A stretch of 64,000 nucleotides of DNA from Pyxidicoccus caerfyrddinensis (GTDB taxonomy: Bacteria; Myxococcota; Myxococcia; Myxococcales; Myxococcaceae), in contig NZ_JAAIYA010000024.1 of assembly GCF_010894405.1 (NCBI RefSeq), positions 62,001 through 126,000 of the forward strand, written 5' to 3'. The notes beneath the pieces were generated by a model, which was not told the origin of the DNA, made no database searches, and saw nothing but the letters and a program-made list of their open reading frames with translations. Positions 1 through 9,099 of the stretch are shown here, one piece after another (position 1 is the stretch's first letter; each line of letters opens with the position of its first letter). The position numbers and the translations under genes are program-made.

Positions 1-23
1 TCGGTGTGGTAGACGACATCGTC

Positions 24-386
24 ATGCCCTCGCAGCCGACCAAGGACATCCAGACCTTCCCCAACCCCGCAGCCGATCGCGACTACGAGATTGCCTTCGA
101 CTGTCCGGAGTTCACCTGTCTGTGCCCCCTGACGGGCCAGCCGGACTTCGCCCGCTTCAAGATTACGTACGTGCCCGACCAGCTCTGCGTGGAGCTCAAG
201 AGCCTCAAGCTCTACATGTGGGCGTACCGGAACGAGGGGGCCTTCCACGAGAAGGTCACCAACACCATCGCGGACGACATCATCAAGGCCATCCAGCCGC
301 GCAAGCTCACCGTGGTGGGCGACTTCTTCGTGCGCGGCGGCATCGGCACCATCGTCACCGTCACGCACGAGAAGAAGAAGGGCTGA
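24..386 (+). CDS. queF: NADPH-dependent 7-cyano-7-deazaguanine reductase QueF
   Basis: QueF reduces the nitrile preQ0 to the aminomethyl base preQ1, the last free-base step of queuosine synthesis in the cytosol. The 120-residue protein is the short, single-domain (YkvM) form. The FTCLCPLTGQPDFA segment carries the catalytic cysteine and CPLTGQPD signature, and ELKSLKLYMWAYRNEG is the family NADPH-binding motif; both are intact. I chose ATG at 24, which gives the usual MPSQPTKDIQTFPNP beginning. The frame stays open upstream to a GTG at 6 and to the window edge, so the true start cannot be settled here. A second queuosine-type gene, a QueA-like protein, lies about 8 kb away but is not in the same operon. 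The next gene is convergent. Confidence 0.93.
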   Translation: MPSQPTKDIQTFPNPAADRDYEIAFDCPEFTCLCPLTGQPDFARFKITYVPDQLCVELKSLKLYMWAYRNEGAFHEKVTNTIADDIIKAIQPRKLTVVGDFFVRGGIGTIVTVTHEKKKG

Positions 387-402
387 AGCCGCCGCCCGCG
401 GG

Positions 403-606
403 CTACTGCTGCTCCTGCGGCTGCTGGAGCAGGTCGTCGGCCCGCTTCTGCATGTCCCCTTCAATCCGGTCAGCGGCCTTGCGCGCGGTGTCCAGTCCGC
501 GCGCGGCGGCCGCTTCGGGGTCCATGCGCGCGGGGCGGTACAGGGCGTACCAGACCCCCGCGGCGACGATGCTCATGCCCAACACGAAGGTGACGATGCG
601 TCCCAT
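403..606 (-). CDS. small single-pass membrane protein
   Basis: A 67-residue protein with no recognised family. It begins MGRIVTFVLGMSIVAAGVWY, which forms one transmembrane helix (about residues 4-22). The remaining soluble tail is charged and helical, rich in Ala, Arg, Asp and Gln, and ends in a Gln/Glu run. A longer in-frame start reaches back to 729 but would overlap the 3' end of the upstream kinase gene; ATG at 606 lies 20 bp after the kinase stop and gives a sensible N-terminal helix. The tight spacing suggests cotranscription with the Ser/Thr kinase just upstream on the same strand. Function unknown. Confidence 0.7.
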   Translation of the reverse strand: MGRIVTFVLGMSIVAAGVWYALYRPARMDPEAAAARGLDTARKAADRIEGDMQKRADDLLQQPQEQQ

Positions 607-626
607 GGGATGCCTCCTGCCTTTTT

Positions 627-1718
<1,092 letters not shown>

Positions 1719-1836
1719 GGCGCGGAGGGTAGCGGACCCTACGCGCACCGTCGATGGGCCGTGTGGCCACCCACCGGGCAGGCGAGTCCAAGGGGGGATG
1801 ACTCCACGGTGGAGTCCGCTACCCTGCGTGCCCCCC

Positions 1837-2049
1837 ATGAAGAACCTTCGATTCCTCGTCCCCGTCCTCGCCCTCTTCGCCCTTCAGGGTTGCATCTACC
1901 ACCGCGGCCTCAAGGAGGCGCAGTCCTCTCCGTCCAAGTCGAATAAGTCCAAGTCCAACAGCAAGCAGTGCCACCCGAGCCAGTACTGGGATGGCGACCA
2001 GTGCCGTCACAAGGGCAAGGGCAAGGGCGCTCGCAAGCACGACGACTGA
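1837..2049 (+). CDS. small lysine-rich lipoprotein
   Basis: A 70-residue protein with a clear lipoprotein signal: MKNLRFLVPVLALFALQGC, with the lipidated cysteine at about residue 19 after L-Q-G. The mature part is very basic: a Ser/Lys-rich stretch (SKSNKSKSNSK), then CHPSQYWDGDQC, in which two cysteines flank a short YWDGDQ segment and probably form a disulfide, then a GKGKGARKHDD tail. It is divergent from the Ser/Thr kinase and followed by a hairpin terminator at 2066-2092. No family was recognised; the mature charge suggests binding to an anionic surface such as peptidoglycan or lipopolysaccharide, which is inference. Confidence 0.75.
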   Translation: MKNLRFLVPVLALFALQGCIYHRGLKEAQSSPSKSNKSKSNSKQCHPSQYWDGDQCRHKGKGKGARKHDD

Positions 2050-2065
2050 GTCGGTCGCGTGTGAG

Positions 2066-2092
2066 ACGGCCCCCGTGTCACCCGGGGGCTGT
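2066..2092 (+). terminator. hairpin terminator after small lipoprotein gene
   Basis: The arms GCCCCCG (2069-2075) and CGGGGGC (2083-2089) form a GC-rich stem with a 7-nt loop, extended by AC/GT pairs past one mismatch. It starts 16 bp after the lipoprotein stop. There is no U tract, as is usual in high-GC genomes. Confidence 0.55.
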
Positions 2093-2130
2093 CCCGCTTC
2101 CGCTCCGGGAGCGGTAGGGTGAGGGCGTCC

Positions 2131-3261
2131 ATGCGCACCGAAGCCACCCTGCCCCCGCTGACCGTTCCTCCCCTGCCTTCCGTCCGGGAGGAGGCGGCGG
2201 AGCGCATCACCCTGCTGGATGGCGGGACGGAGGCGTACCCGCGGATGCTGGAGGCCATCGCCTCCGCGAAGCAGCGGGTGCACCTGGAGGTCTACACCTT
2301 CGAGCGCGAGGGTGTGGGTGCGCGCTTCCTCGACGCGCTGGTGGCGGCGGCGCGGCGGGGTGTGACGGTGAAGGTGGTGGTGGACGGCTGGGGCAGCATC
2401 AAGGCCAGCAGCCACCTCACCGAGACGCTGAAGGCCGCGGGCGCGAAGGTGCGCGTGTACAACCCGCTCACCTCGCTGTGCACCGGCCGCTCGTGGCGCA
2501 ACCACCGGAAGATTCTCCTCGTGGATGACGCGGTGGCGTTCCTGGGTGGCATCAACATCGGGGATGCGTATGCGGCGCACGGTGACGAGCCGGGGTGGGC
2601 GGACCTGGCGGTGGAGCTGCGCGGGGACATCTGCCGGCAGCTGGGCGCGAAGCTGCACGCGGGCGCGTCCGCGCTGGTGTCGGGGCCGGTGAGCCTGTTC
2701 CTGTCGGGCCTGGGTGGTGGGCACCGGCTGCGCAAGCGGTACCTGTCCGCGATTGATGGGGCCCAGCGCGAGGTGGTGCTGGCGCACGCGTACTTCCTTC
2801 CGGACATGCGCTTCGTACGGGCGCTGAAGCAGGCGGCGCGGCGGGGGGTGAAGGTGTCCCTGCTGCTGGCCGGGCGCAGCGATGTCGTGTTTGCCCGGGC
2901 GGCGACGATGCGGCTGTACCGCGAGTTCCTGCGCGCGGGCGTGGGCATCTACGAATGGACGGCGTCCACGCTGCACGCGAAGGCGGCGGTGGTGGATGGG
3001 GAGAAGCTGCTGGTGGGCAGCTTCAATCTGGACCCGTTGTCGCTGGTGAATCTGGAGACGCTGGTGGAGGTGGCGGAGCCGCGCGTGTCGGCGCAGGCGT
3101 CGCTGTGGCTGGAGAAGCACATGGCGGTGTCCCGGCGCGTGCTGCTGGAGCAGTGCGGACGGTCGCCGTTGCAGCAGTGGTTGCTGGATGTGGTGGGGCT
3201 GGCGGTGGCGCGGTTCGCCGAGCGGTTCGCGAGCTTCATTGGCCGGCGGCGGAAGCGGTAG
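2131..3261 (+). CDS. phospholipase D / cardiolipin synthase family protein
   Basis: A 376-residue protein with two HKD phosphatidyl-transfer motifs. Motif 1 is NHRKILLVDD (H125, K127, D132) followed by AFLGGIN. Motif 2 is LHAKAAVVDG (H282, K284, D289) followed by LLVGSFNLD. Both active-site halves are complete, as in bacterial cardiolipin synthases (ClsB-like, soluble, without the N-terminal transmembrane pair of ClsA). The likely reaction is phosphatidyl transfer to glycerol or phosphatidylglycerol at the inner membrane; a secreted phospholipase is unlikely because no signal peptide is visible. I chose ATG at 2131; a GTG four codons upstream (2119) is an alternative. It stands alone between a terminator and a lipoprotein gene. 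Exact substrate is inferred. Confidence 0.85.
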   Translation: MRTEATLPPLTVPPLPSVREEAAERITLLDGGTEAYPRMLEAIASAKQRVHLEVYTFEREGVGARFLDALVAAARRGVTVKVVVDGWGSIKASSHLTETLKAAGAKVRVYNPLTSLCTGRSWRNHRKILLVDDAVAFLGGINIGDAYAAHGDEPGWADLAVELRGDICRQLGAKLHAGASALVSGPVSLFLSGLGGGHRLRKRYLSAIDGAQREVVLAHAYFLPDMRFVRALKQAARRGVKVSLLLAGRSDVVFARAATMRLYREFLRAGVGIYEWTASTLHAKAAVVDGEKLLVGSFNLDPLSLVNLETLVEVAEPRVSAQASLWLEKHMAVSRRVLLEQCGRSPLQQWLLDVVGLAVARFAERFASFIGRRRKR

Positions 3262-3339
3262 CAGTGCGCGGTTGCGGGTTCCCCTCATTCTGGAGGGACG
3301 GGTCCGGTTCGTAGAGTCCCCGCTCCTTGCGGAGGGGAC

Positions 3340-4146
3340 ATGCGACTGTGGCTGGTGGTGGTCTGTGGCGTGCTCGTCGGGTGCGCGGGGACGCAGGAGC
3401 GGCGGGGACAGGCGGAGGGGTACCGTCTGGACTCGGCTTCGGCGGGATGCCGGCAGAGTCCGACCGCGTGTGCCGCCGCGACAGGGAAAGAGGCGGTCAC
3501 TCCAGGGATGAAGGCCGCGAAGGTGGTGGCCACGGCCGCTGCCGTGGCTGCCGAGGTGCTGCGGCTGTTCGAAGAGCAGCGGGGCCCTCTTGAAAAGGCT
3601 CTTGAGGAGTGCGCGGACCTGGCGCGATCCAAGGTACTGCTGGAGCAGTTCAGCGGGAGGGTTCCCACTGCCGAGCAGTGCAGAGCCGAGGTGGAGAGGG
3701 ACGCGAAGGGCCGACCTGTGACCCTGGCCATGAAGCTCGGCACGGAGATGCACAAGGTGGCGCTCGAATGCGCACAGCCGAAGCTCGCGAAGCTCCGCCC
3801 CGGGGGCTTCAGCCTGGAGCCGCGCTACCTCTACGACCCCACTACCGGGAAGTGGAGCCTGACGAGCCGCGAAAAGGAGCAGTCACTGCTCACGGACGGC
3901 CCCTTGAGTGAGCTGAAGAGCTCTCTCGTGCCCGACATCGTCATCCACACGGGCGACCCTCGCCGCGCATTGACCGCCTATGACTTCAAGTTTCCTTGCG
4001 CGGACATCACACGCATTGTTCCGTGGACTGACTATCCTCCAGGGCCGCCTCATTTCGGTCGCACCCAGGAGAAGGCGTACCTGAAGGAATTGGAGCTGAC
4101 TGCATCACCGGTGCGCATTCAACCCAGGCTTGGGGTCATCCGATGA
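3340..4146 (+). CDS. lipoprotein with PD-(D/E)XK nuclease-like toxin domain (SitA-like candidate)
   Basis: A 268-residue protein with a lipobox signal (LVGC, lipidated Cys15). The middle part is helical. The C-terminal half shows what looks like a RecB-type PD-(D/E)XK nuclease core: GTEMHKVALE (134-143, like the G-x3-H-helix-E motif), PDIVI (D199), AYDFKFP (D215-x-K217) and QEKAY (Q243-x3-Y247). It is coupled by an ATGA overlap to a DUF3396 immunity-type gene. Known family facts: myxobacterial SitA toxins are lipoproteins with variable C-terminal toxin domains, passed between kin by TraA/TraB outer-membrane exchange and neutralised by SitI. Inference: this is such an effector, or a type VI effector. 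No SitB-like gene is adjacent. The catalytic part lies in a GC dip, suggesting transfer. ATG at 3340 gives the full signal peptide. Confidence 0.68.
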   Translation: MRLWLVVVCGVLVGCAGTQERRGQAEGYRLDSASAGCRQSPTACAAATGKEAVTPGMKAAKVVATAAAVAAEVLRLFEEQRGPLEKALEECADLARSKVLLEQFSGRVPTAEQCRAEVERDAKGRPVTLAMKLGTEMHKVALECAQPKLAKLRPGGFSLEPRYLYDPTTGKWSLTSREKEQSLLTDGPLSELKSSLVPDIVIHTGDPRRALTAYDFKFPCADITRIVPWTDYPPGPPHFGRTQEKAYLKELELTASPVRIQPRLGVIR

Positions 4147-5054
4147 ACGAACATTTCCCGAGGATTCGGCTACGAGCGCAGAGCGGATACATGCTTGTTC
4201 GTGATGGTCTGAGCCTTTGCTTCTTCATGAAGCGCCTGCACTCCGAAATCGCTCCAGGTGTCATGCGCTCACTCGAATATTACCTTCAGGCTCTCGGCCC
4301 CTCGGCACTTGATGCGTACGCAGACTCGAACGGAGAGTGGCAGCCGCTCGATGAAGGTGGATGGAGGCACATCCGCCAAGCCATCTTGAAGCCGATCTAC
4401 GCGAACATTCATCTGGTCGATGCAGCCGGCGGGGAGGAGCGCTACCGCTTCGACTATCGAGGGCGAGAACTCGGCGATCCGTCCCTTCGCTCCGATCCCA
4501 CGGAGGTCTGCTTCGTTTCCTATTGGTTGCCCACGGAGCTCCTGGAAGAGCGTGGGCCGCAATGGGTCCGCGAGCTGATACTGGGAGTTGCCGCCCCCCT
4601 GCCCTTCGACTCAGGCAACGCGGGACTCGCCTTCAACTGCGAAATGGACCTGTTGGGCGTGGCGCGAGAGGTCCATAGATACTGCTTCCGCCATCCCGGC
4701 ATGGATGTGCTCCATCCGAGCTTGACCACCTCGAACATTGGCACCCAGGTCCACGGCCCCTCCTGGCTCACCTTCCTGGGCCAGCCCGTGCTCGGTGAAT
4801 TGGGTGGCGCCGCCGGCCTGCGCTCCAGGCTCAAGACGCCTGGAACCACCGTGCAGGAGATGGAGGGCGACCGGGCCGTCGTCACCCTGGGCCTCTGGCC
4901 CGAAGCCGGCGACACCGAGCAGGGCAAGGACCTGCCCGCCTACCGCGAGCTGGCCCGCGTCCTGGAGCCGTGGACCCTCTTTGGCGATGCCCGAAGCTTC
5001 CTTCGTCTGGACCCGGACGAGGCCCGCCGCTGGGAGCGCCGCTTCCTCGACTGA
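4143..5054 (+). CDS. DUF3396 / TsiV-type immunity protein
   Basis: A 303-residue soluble protein resembling the DUF3396 family, whose studied members (TsiV-type) are immunity proteins for type VI effectors. Typical features are the SYWLPTELLEERG segment, the GNAGLAFNCE strand, the PSWLTFLGQPVL motif and the C-terminal RRWERRFLD. No signal peptide or catalytic motif is visible. Its ATG overlaps the stop of the upstream lipoprotein toxin (ATGA at 4143-4146), so the two are translationally coupled, as expected if the antidote must be made with the toxin. The first 550 bp or so are about 53-58% GC, whereas the last 300 bp return to over 70%, a mosaic that suggests recombination inside the gene. 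Binding to the neighbouring toxin is inferred from position. Confidence 0.75.
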   Translation: MNEHFPRIRLRAQSGYMLVRDGLSLCFFMKRLHSEIAPGVMRSLEYYLQALGPSALDAYADSNGEWQPLDEGGWRHIRQAILKPIYANIHLVDAAGGEERYRFDYRGRELGDPSLRSDPTEVCFVSYWLPTELLEERGPQWVRELILGVAAPLPFDSGNAGLAFNCEMDLLGVAREVHRYCFRHPGMDVLHPSLTTSNIGTQVHGPSWLTFLGQPVLGELGGAAGLRSRLKTPGTTVQEMEGDRAVVTLGLWPEAGDTEQGKDLPAYRELARVLEPWTLFGDARSFLRLDPDEARRWERRFLD

Positions 5055-5145
5055 AGCCCTGCTCGCCACACGGCCGTCACACGACGCTTGCGTGCGGTTC
5101 CCGCTGCGTCCACGTGCCGTCGCGCCCTACACTCGGCGGCACGCC

Positions 5146-6660
5146 ATGCCCACTCCCACCCTTCAGCCCGTCCTCGCCGCCATCGACGTGGGCACCAATG
5201 CCGTGCGCCTGGAGCTGGCCCGCCCGGATGCCGACGGCTCGCTCGAGACGCTGCACCAGGAGCGAGACCCCATCCGCCCCGGCGAGGGCGTCTTCGCCAC
5301 CGGCGCCATGCCGGAGGAGACCGCCGAGCGGCTCCTGTCCACCCTGCGCCGCTACGCCGCCCTCTGCCGCCGCCACAAGGCCCAGGTGCGCGCCGTCGCC
5401 ACCAGCGCCCTGCGCGAGGCCCGCAACAGCAGCGACATCGTCCGCCGCGTCCGCGAGGAGGCCGGCCTCACCCTCGAGGTCGTCAGCGGCAAGGAGGAGG
5501 CCCGCCTCATCTGCCTCGGCGTCCTCCACCGCAAGCCCCCCGGCACCCGCTCCCTCCTCATCGACATCGGCGGCGGCAGCACCGAGGTCGCCACCGCCGT
5601 GGGCGAGAAGCCCGACAACCTCTGGAGCCTCTCGCTCGGCTCCGTGCGCCTCACCGAGGTCTTCGAGGCCTCCGGCACCGTGACGGCCAAGCAGCTGCGC
5701 CTCATGCGCAGCTTCGTCTACGAGGCCCTGCGCAAGACGCTCCCCGAGCAGCTGCCCAACCTGCCCCGCGTGGCGCTCGGCTCGTCCGGCACCATCAACG
5801 CCGTGGTGGCCTTCGCCTCCAGCGAGAGCAGCGGCAACGCCACCGTGCGCCAGCTCACCCAGGCCGTGGACACGCTCGCGGACATGCCCCCCGAACGCCG
5901 GCGCAAGCGCTTCGACCCCAAGCGCGCGGACATCATCGTCTCCGGCGCCGTCATCCTCGAGGCCGTGGTCCGGCACCTGGGCGTGGAGTCCGTCAGCGTC
6001 GTCAACCGCGGCCTGCGCGACGGCATCCTCGTGGACCTGCTCTACCGCCAGGACGAGGAGCGCGAGGACCACAGCCTCGCCGACGCCGCCATCGTCATGG
6101 GCCAGCGCTTCTTCTTCGACGAGAAGCACGCGCGCCAGGTCTCCCGCCTCTCCCTCTCCCTCTTCGACGGGCTCGCCGCCCTCCACCAGCTCCCGCTGTC
6201 CGTGCGCCCCTACCTGGAGGTCGCCGCGCTGCTGCACGACGTCGGCCACGCCGTCAGCTACGAGCGCCACCACAAGCACACGTACTATCTCATCCGGAAC
6301 GCGGACATCCCCGGGCTCGCAGACCGAGAGCGCGAGCTGGTGGCCCGCATCGCCCGCTACCACCGGCGCAGCCCGCCGGAGCTGGCCCACTCCGGCATGG
6401 TGGGCCTCAACCCGACCGAGGCCCGCACCGTGCGCAAGCTGGCCACCCTGCTGCGCGTGGCCAACTCGCTGGACTTGAGCCACCACCAGCCCATCAAGGA
6501 CTTCAAGGTGACGAACGGCAAGGACGGCGTCGCGCTGCACCTGCACACGCGCCAGCCCGTGGACCTGGAGCTGTGGAACGTGGAGCACGAGGTGGTGAAC
6601 TTCCGCCGCGTCTTCGGCAAGCGGCTGTCGTTCCACGTCCACCACGCCGGCTCGCGGTAG
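5146..6660 (+). CDS. ppx: Ppx/GppA exopolyphosphatase family protein with HD domain
   Basis: A 504-residue protein with the two-part layout of exopolyphosphatase/guanosine pentaphosphatase enzymes. The N-terminal ASKHA ATPase-fold half starts AAIDVGTNAVRLEL and contains the second phosphate-binding motif LLIDIGGGSTEV. The C-terminal half is an HD-type helical domain with LLHDVGHAVSYERHHKH. It releases phosphate from polyphosphate and/or converts pppGpp to ppGpp; sequence alone does not separate these. ATG at 5146 gives a start directly before the first ATPase motif; the frame is open upstream inside the immunity gene, but that part is shadow. A strong hairpin follows at 6736-6780. The gene appears monocistronic. 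Confidence 0.88.
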   Translation: MPTPTLQPVLAAIDVGTNAVRLELARPDADGSLETLHQERDPIRPGEGVFATGAMPEETAERLLSTLRRYAALCRRHKAQVRAVATSALREARNSSDIVRRVREEAGLTLEVVSGKEEARLICLGVLHRKPPGTRSLLIDIGGGSTEVATAVGEKPDNLWSLSLGSVRLTEVFEASGTVTAKQLRLMRSFVYEALRKTLPEQLPNLPRVALGSSGTINAVVAFASSESSGNATVRQLTQAVDTLADMPPERRRKRFDPKRADIIVSGAVILEAVVRHLGVESVSVVNRGLRDGILVDLLYRQDEEREDHSLADAAIVMGQRFFFDEKHARQVSRLSLSLFDGLAALHQLPLSVRPYLEVAALLHDVGHAVSYERHHKHTYYLIRNADIPGLADRERELVARIARYHRRSPPELAHSGMVGLNPTEARTVRKLATLLRVANSLDLSHHQPIKDFKVTNGKDGVALHLHTRQPVDLELWNVEHEVVNFRRVFGKRLSFHVHHAGSR

Positions 6661-6735
6661 CGCTCGCCCGTCCGGCCGCTGTCCGGAAGAGGAGGCGGCG
6701 CTCGCTTTGCCCCCACCCCGGGCGATGCCCAGCCT

Positions 6736-6780
6736 CCAAGGCGCACGGGTCCGCCCTCTCGCTGGGCCCGTCCGCCTTGG
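6736..6780 (+). terminator. large hairpin downstream of ppx
   Basis: Outer arms CCAAGGCG (6736-6743) and CGCCTTGG (6773-6780) pair perfectly and are continued inward by ACGGG / CCCGT. It lies 75 bp after the ppx stop and 35 bp before the next start, so it is a likely terminator; a leader structure of the dehydrogenase gene is the alternative. Confidence 0.5.
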
Positions 6781-6814
6781 GACCAGGGCCCCACGAGGGG
6801 CAGGAGCGCGCGCG

Positions 6815-8035
6815 ATGAAGGCTGTCGTTTTCCATGGGATTGGGGACATCCGGCTCGACGAGGTGGAGGAGCCGAACATCGAGAAGCCGACGGACGCCGT
6901 CGTCCGGCTGAGCGCGAGCGCCATCTGTGGCACGGACCTCCACATGATTCGCGGCACCATGCCGGGCATGAAGCCGGGCACCATCCTCGGCCACGAGGGC
7001 GTGGGCTATGTCGAGTCGCTCGGCGACGACGTGCGCAACTTCAACGTCGGCGACCGCGTCGTCATCTGCTCCACCATCGCCTGCGGCAACTGCTCGTACT
7101 GCCGCGCCGGCTACTACGCGCAGTGCAACGACGCCAACCCCAACGGCCCCGCCGCGGGCACCGCCTTCTTCGGCGGCCCGGCGACGACGGGGCCCTTCCA
7201 CGGCATGCAGGCGGAGAAGGTGCGCGTGCCCTTCGCGCACGTGGGCATGGTGAGGGTGCCCGAGGGTGTCACCGACGAGCAGGCCATCCTCGTCTCCGAC
7301 ATCTTCCCCACCGGCTACTTCGGGGCGGAGCTGGCGGAAATCAAGAACGGCGACACCGTGGCGGTGTTCGGCTGCGGGCCGGTGGGCCTGTTCGCCATCG
7401 CCAGCGCGAAGCTGATGGGCGCCGGCCGCGTCTTCGCCATCGACTGCCACGAGGACCGCCTGGACCTGGCCCGCACGCAGGGCGCCGAGGTCATCAACTT
7501 CGACCAGGAGGACCCCGTCGAGACGCTCAAGCGCCTCACCAACGGCATCGGCGTGGACCGCGCCATCGACGCGGTGGGCGTGGACTCCATGCACGCCCAC
7601 CACGGCCCGGCGGAGAAGGCCGCCAAGGCCGAGAAGGCCGAATTCAAGCGCGAGGTGAAGGAGGCCGCTCCCAAGACGAACCCGGACGGCAACAACTGGG
7701 TGCCGGGCGATGCGCCCGCGCAGGCGCTGCTGTGGGCGGTGGACGCGCTGGCGAAGGCGGGCACGCTGTCCATCATCGGCGTCTACCCGCAGCAGGTGCG
7801 CACGTTCCCCATCGGCATGGCGATGAACAAGAACCTCACGCTGAGGATGGGCAACTGCAACCACCGCAAGTACATCCCCAAGCTGCTGGAGCTGGTGCGC
7901 ACCGGCGTCGTGGACCCCACGTCCATCCTGTCCCACGTGGAGCCCATGGGCAGCGCCATCGACGCCTACCGCAACTTCGACCTGCGCAAGCCGGGCTGGG
8001 TGAAGGTGGAGCTGGAGCCGTCGCAGATTCAGTGA
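6815..8035 (+). CDS. zinc-dependent alcohol dehydrogenase, formaldehyde-dehydrogenase-like
   Basis: A 406-residue medium-chain dehydrogenase/reductase. Catalytic-zinc residues are in AICGTDLH and GHEGVG; the structural-zinc cysteines are in CGNCSYCRAGYYAQC; the NAD-binding turn is FGCGPVGLFA. A Lys/Glu/Ala-rich insertion (about residues 265-305) before the last Rossmann strand, and the overall length, resemble glutathione-independent formaldehyde dehydrogenases rather than 340-residue ethanol dehydrogenases. It probably oxidises an aldehyde or alcohol with NAD in the cytosol; the natural substrate cannot be read from sequence. I chose ATG at 6815 (MKAVVFHG, the classical MDR start), preceded by AGGAG. 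A perfect hairpin separates it from the convergent queA-like gene. Confidence 0.88.
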   Translation: MKAVVFHGIGDIRLDEVEEPNIEKPTDAVVRLSASAICGTDLHMIRGTMPGMKPGTILGHEGVGYVESLGDDVRNFNVGDRVVICSTIACGNCSYCRAGYYAQCNDANPNGPAAGTAFFGGPATTGPFHGMQAEKVRVPFAHVGMVRVPEGVTDEQAILVSDIFPTGYFGAELAEIKNGDTVAVFGCGPVGLFAIASAKLMGAGRVFAIDCHEDRLDLARTQGAEVINFDQEDPVETLKRLTNGIGVDRAIDAVGVDSMHAHHGPAEKAAKAEKAEFKREVKEAAPKTNPDGNNWVPGDAPAQALLWAVDALAKAGTLSIIGVYPQQVRTFPIGMAMNKNLTLRMGNCNHRKYIPKLLELVRTGVVDPTSILSHVEPMGSAIDAYRNFDLRKPGWVKVELEPSQIQ

Positions 8036-8039
8036 CGGC

Positions 8040-8062
8040 CTCCGAGGCTCCAAGCCTCGGAG
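8040..8062. terminator. bidirectional hairpin terminator
   Basis: A perfect 10-bp stem, CTCCGAGGCT (8040-8049) and AGCCTCGGAG (8053-8062), with a 3-nt loop, sits exactly between two convergent genes (stops at 8035 and 8074) and can serve both. Confidence 0.75.
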
Positions 8063-8073
8063 CCTTGGGGCCC

Positions 8074-9099
8074 TCACGCATCCAGCAGGAGACACGAGTC
8101 GCCGAACTCGTGCCCCAGGTAGCCGCTCGCCTCCGCGTGGGCGGCCGCGTCCTTGAGCAGCGGCAGCGGCGCGAAGGACTGGAGCAGCGCATGGTGGCTG
8201 CTCCCCGGCTCGTGCACGCCGGTGAGCAGCCCGTGCACCACGCGCGGGACGTAGCCGGGGCCCAGCAGCAGGTCCGTCGTGCCTTCGCCCGCCACCAGCT
8301 TCCCACCGTGCTGCGCCGCGCGGCCCTCCAGGGCCCGCACCACGGTGGTGCCCACCGCCACCACGCGTCCTCCCTGGGCCCGGGTGCGCTCCACCGCCTC
8401 CACCGTGGCGGCGGGGATGTCCGAGCGCTCGGGCCGGGGCAGCGCCGCGTCCAGCACGTCGTCTCCCGTGGAGGACAGGCCGGCGGCGTGGGTCAGGGTC
8501 GCCAGGTGCACGCCGCGCCGGCGCAGCGCCAGCAGCAGGCTCCCCGTGAGGGGCAGGCCCGCGGACGGGGCCTCCATGGCCCATGGCCGCGCGCCATACA
8601 CCGTCTGCACGTGCCACAGCGCCAGCGGTCCCCCGGTGTACGCGTACTGCACCGGCCGCCCGCCCCGGTACAGGGCCGCCCACAGCGCCGCGCCTTCTTC
8701 CGCGAAGGCCACCCGCAAGAGCCTCGGTGAGGGGGGCAGCACCTCCACCACCCGCGTGTTCAGCCCGCCCGCCACGAAGCGCGTGCCCACCGGCAGCACC
8801 GGCGGGGGCGGCCGGTCCTCGGTGCGCTTGCGCCAGTCACCCGCGCCGAAGAGCACCGCCGTCCAGGTGCCGTCCGGCTCTCGCGACAGCAGCCGCAATT
8901 CGATGCGCTCTCCCGACTCGGTGCGTCCGGACAGGGAGGCGGGCAGCGTGGCGGCGTCGTTGAGCACCAGCAGGTCTCCCGCACGCAGCAGCGACGGCAG
9001 GTCCGCCACGTGGGCGTCGGAGAAGCGGCCCGCGCGGGGCTCCACGTGCAGCAGGCGTCCCGTCTCTGGACGCTCGTTGGGCCAGCGCGCGGGCTTCAT
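8074..9099 (-). CDS. divergent QueA-like SAM:tRNA ribosyltransferase-isomerase
   Basis: A 341-residue QueA-family protein. QueA transfers the ribosyl part of S-adenosylmethionine to preQ1 in tRNA to give epoxyqueuosine. Supporting segments are LRAGDLLVLNDAATLPASL near the N-terminus, QTVYGARPWAMEAPSAGLPLT, RVVAVGTTVVRALE, HGLLTGVHEPGSSHHALLQSF and the C-terminal EFGDSCLLL. Several canonical motifs are altered: TAGLHFT becomes SAGLPLT, the TLHVGxGTF region reads TLTHAAGLSST, and the usual N-terminal LPxELIAQ is absent. It may therefore be a paralogue with a different substrate. Its start (9099) overlaps the SDR stop by ATGA, so the two are coupled and share the promoter opposite the XRE-cupin gene. 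Confidence 0.78.
   Translation of the reverse strand: MKPARWPNERPETGRLLHVEPRAGRFSDAHVADLPSLLRAGDLLVLNDAATLPASLSGRTESGERIELRLLSREPDGTWTAVLFGAGDWRKRTEDRPPPPVLPVGTRFVAGGLNTRVVEVLPPSPRLLRVAFAEEGAALWAALYRGGRPVQYAYTGGPLALWHVQTVYGARPWAMEAPSAGLPLTGSLLLALRRRGVHLATLTHAAGLSSTGDDVLDAALPRPERSDIPAATVEAVERTRAQGGRVVAVGTTVVRALEGRAAQHGGKLVAGEGTTDLLLGPGYVPRVVHGLLTGVHEPGSSHHALLQSFAPLPLLKDAAAHAEASGYLGHEFGDSCLLLDA

Noticed and set aside
3340-5054. Full SitBAI operon
   Set aside because: Only toxin and immunity candidates are present; the upstream gene is a phospholipase D family enzyme, not a SitB-like lipoprotein, so the name Sit is kept as an analogy.
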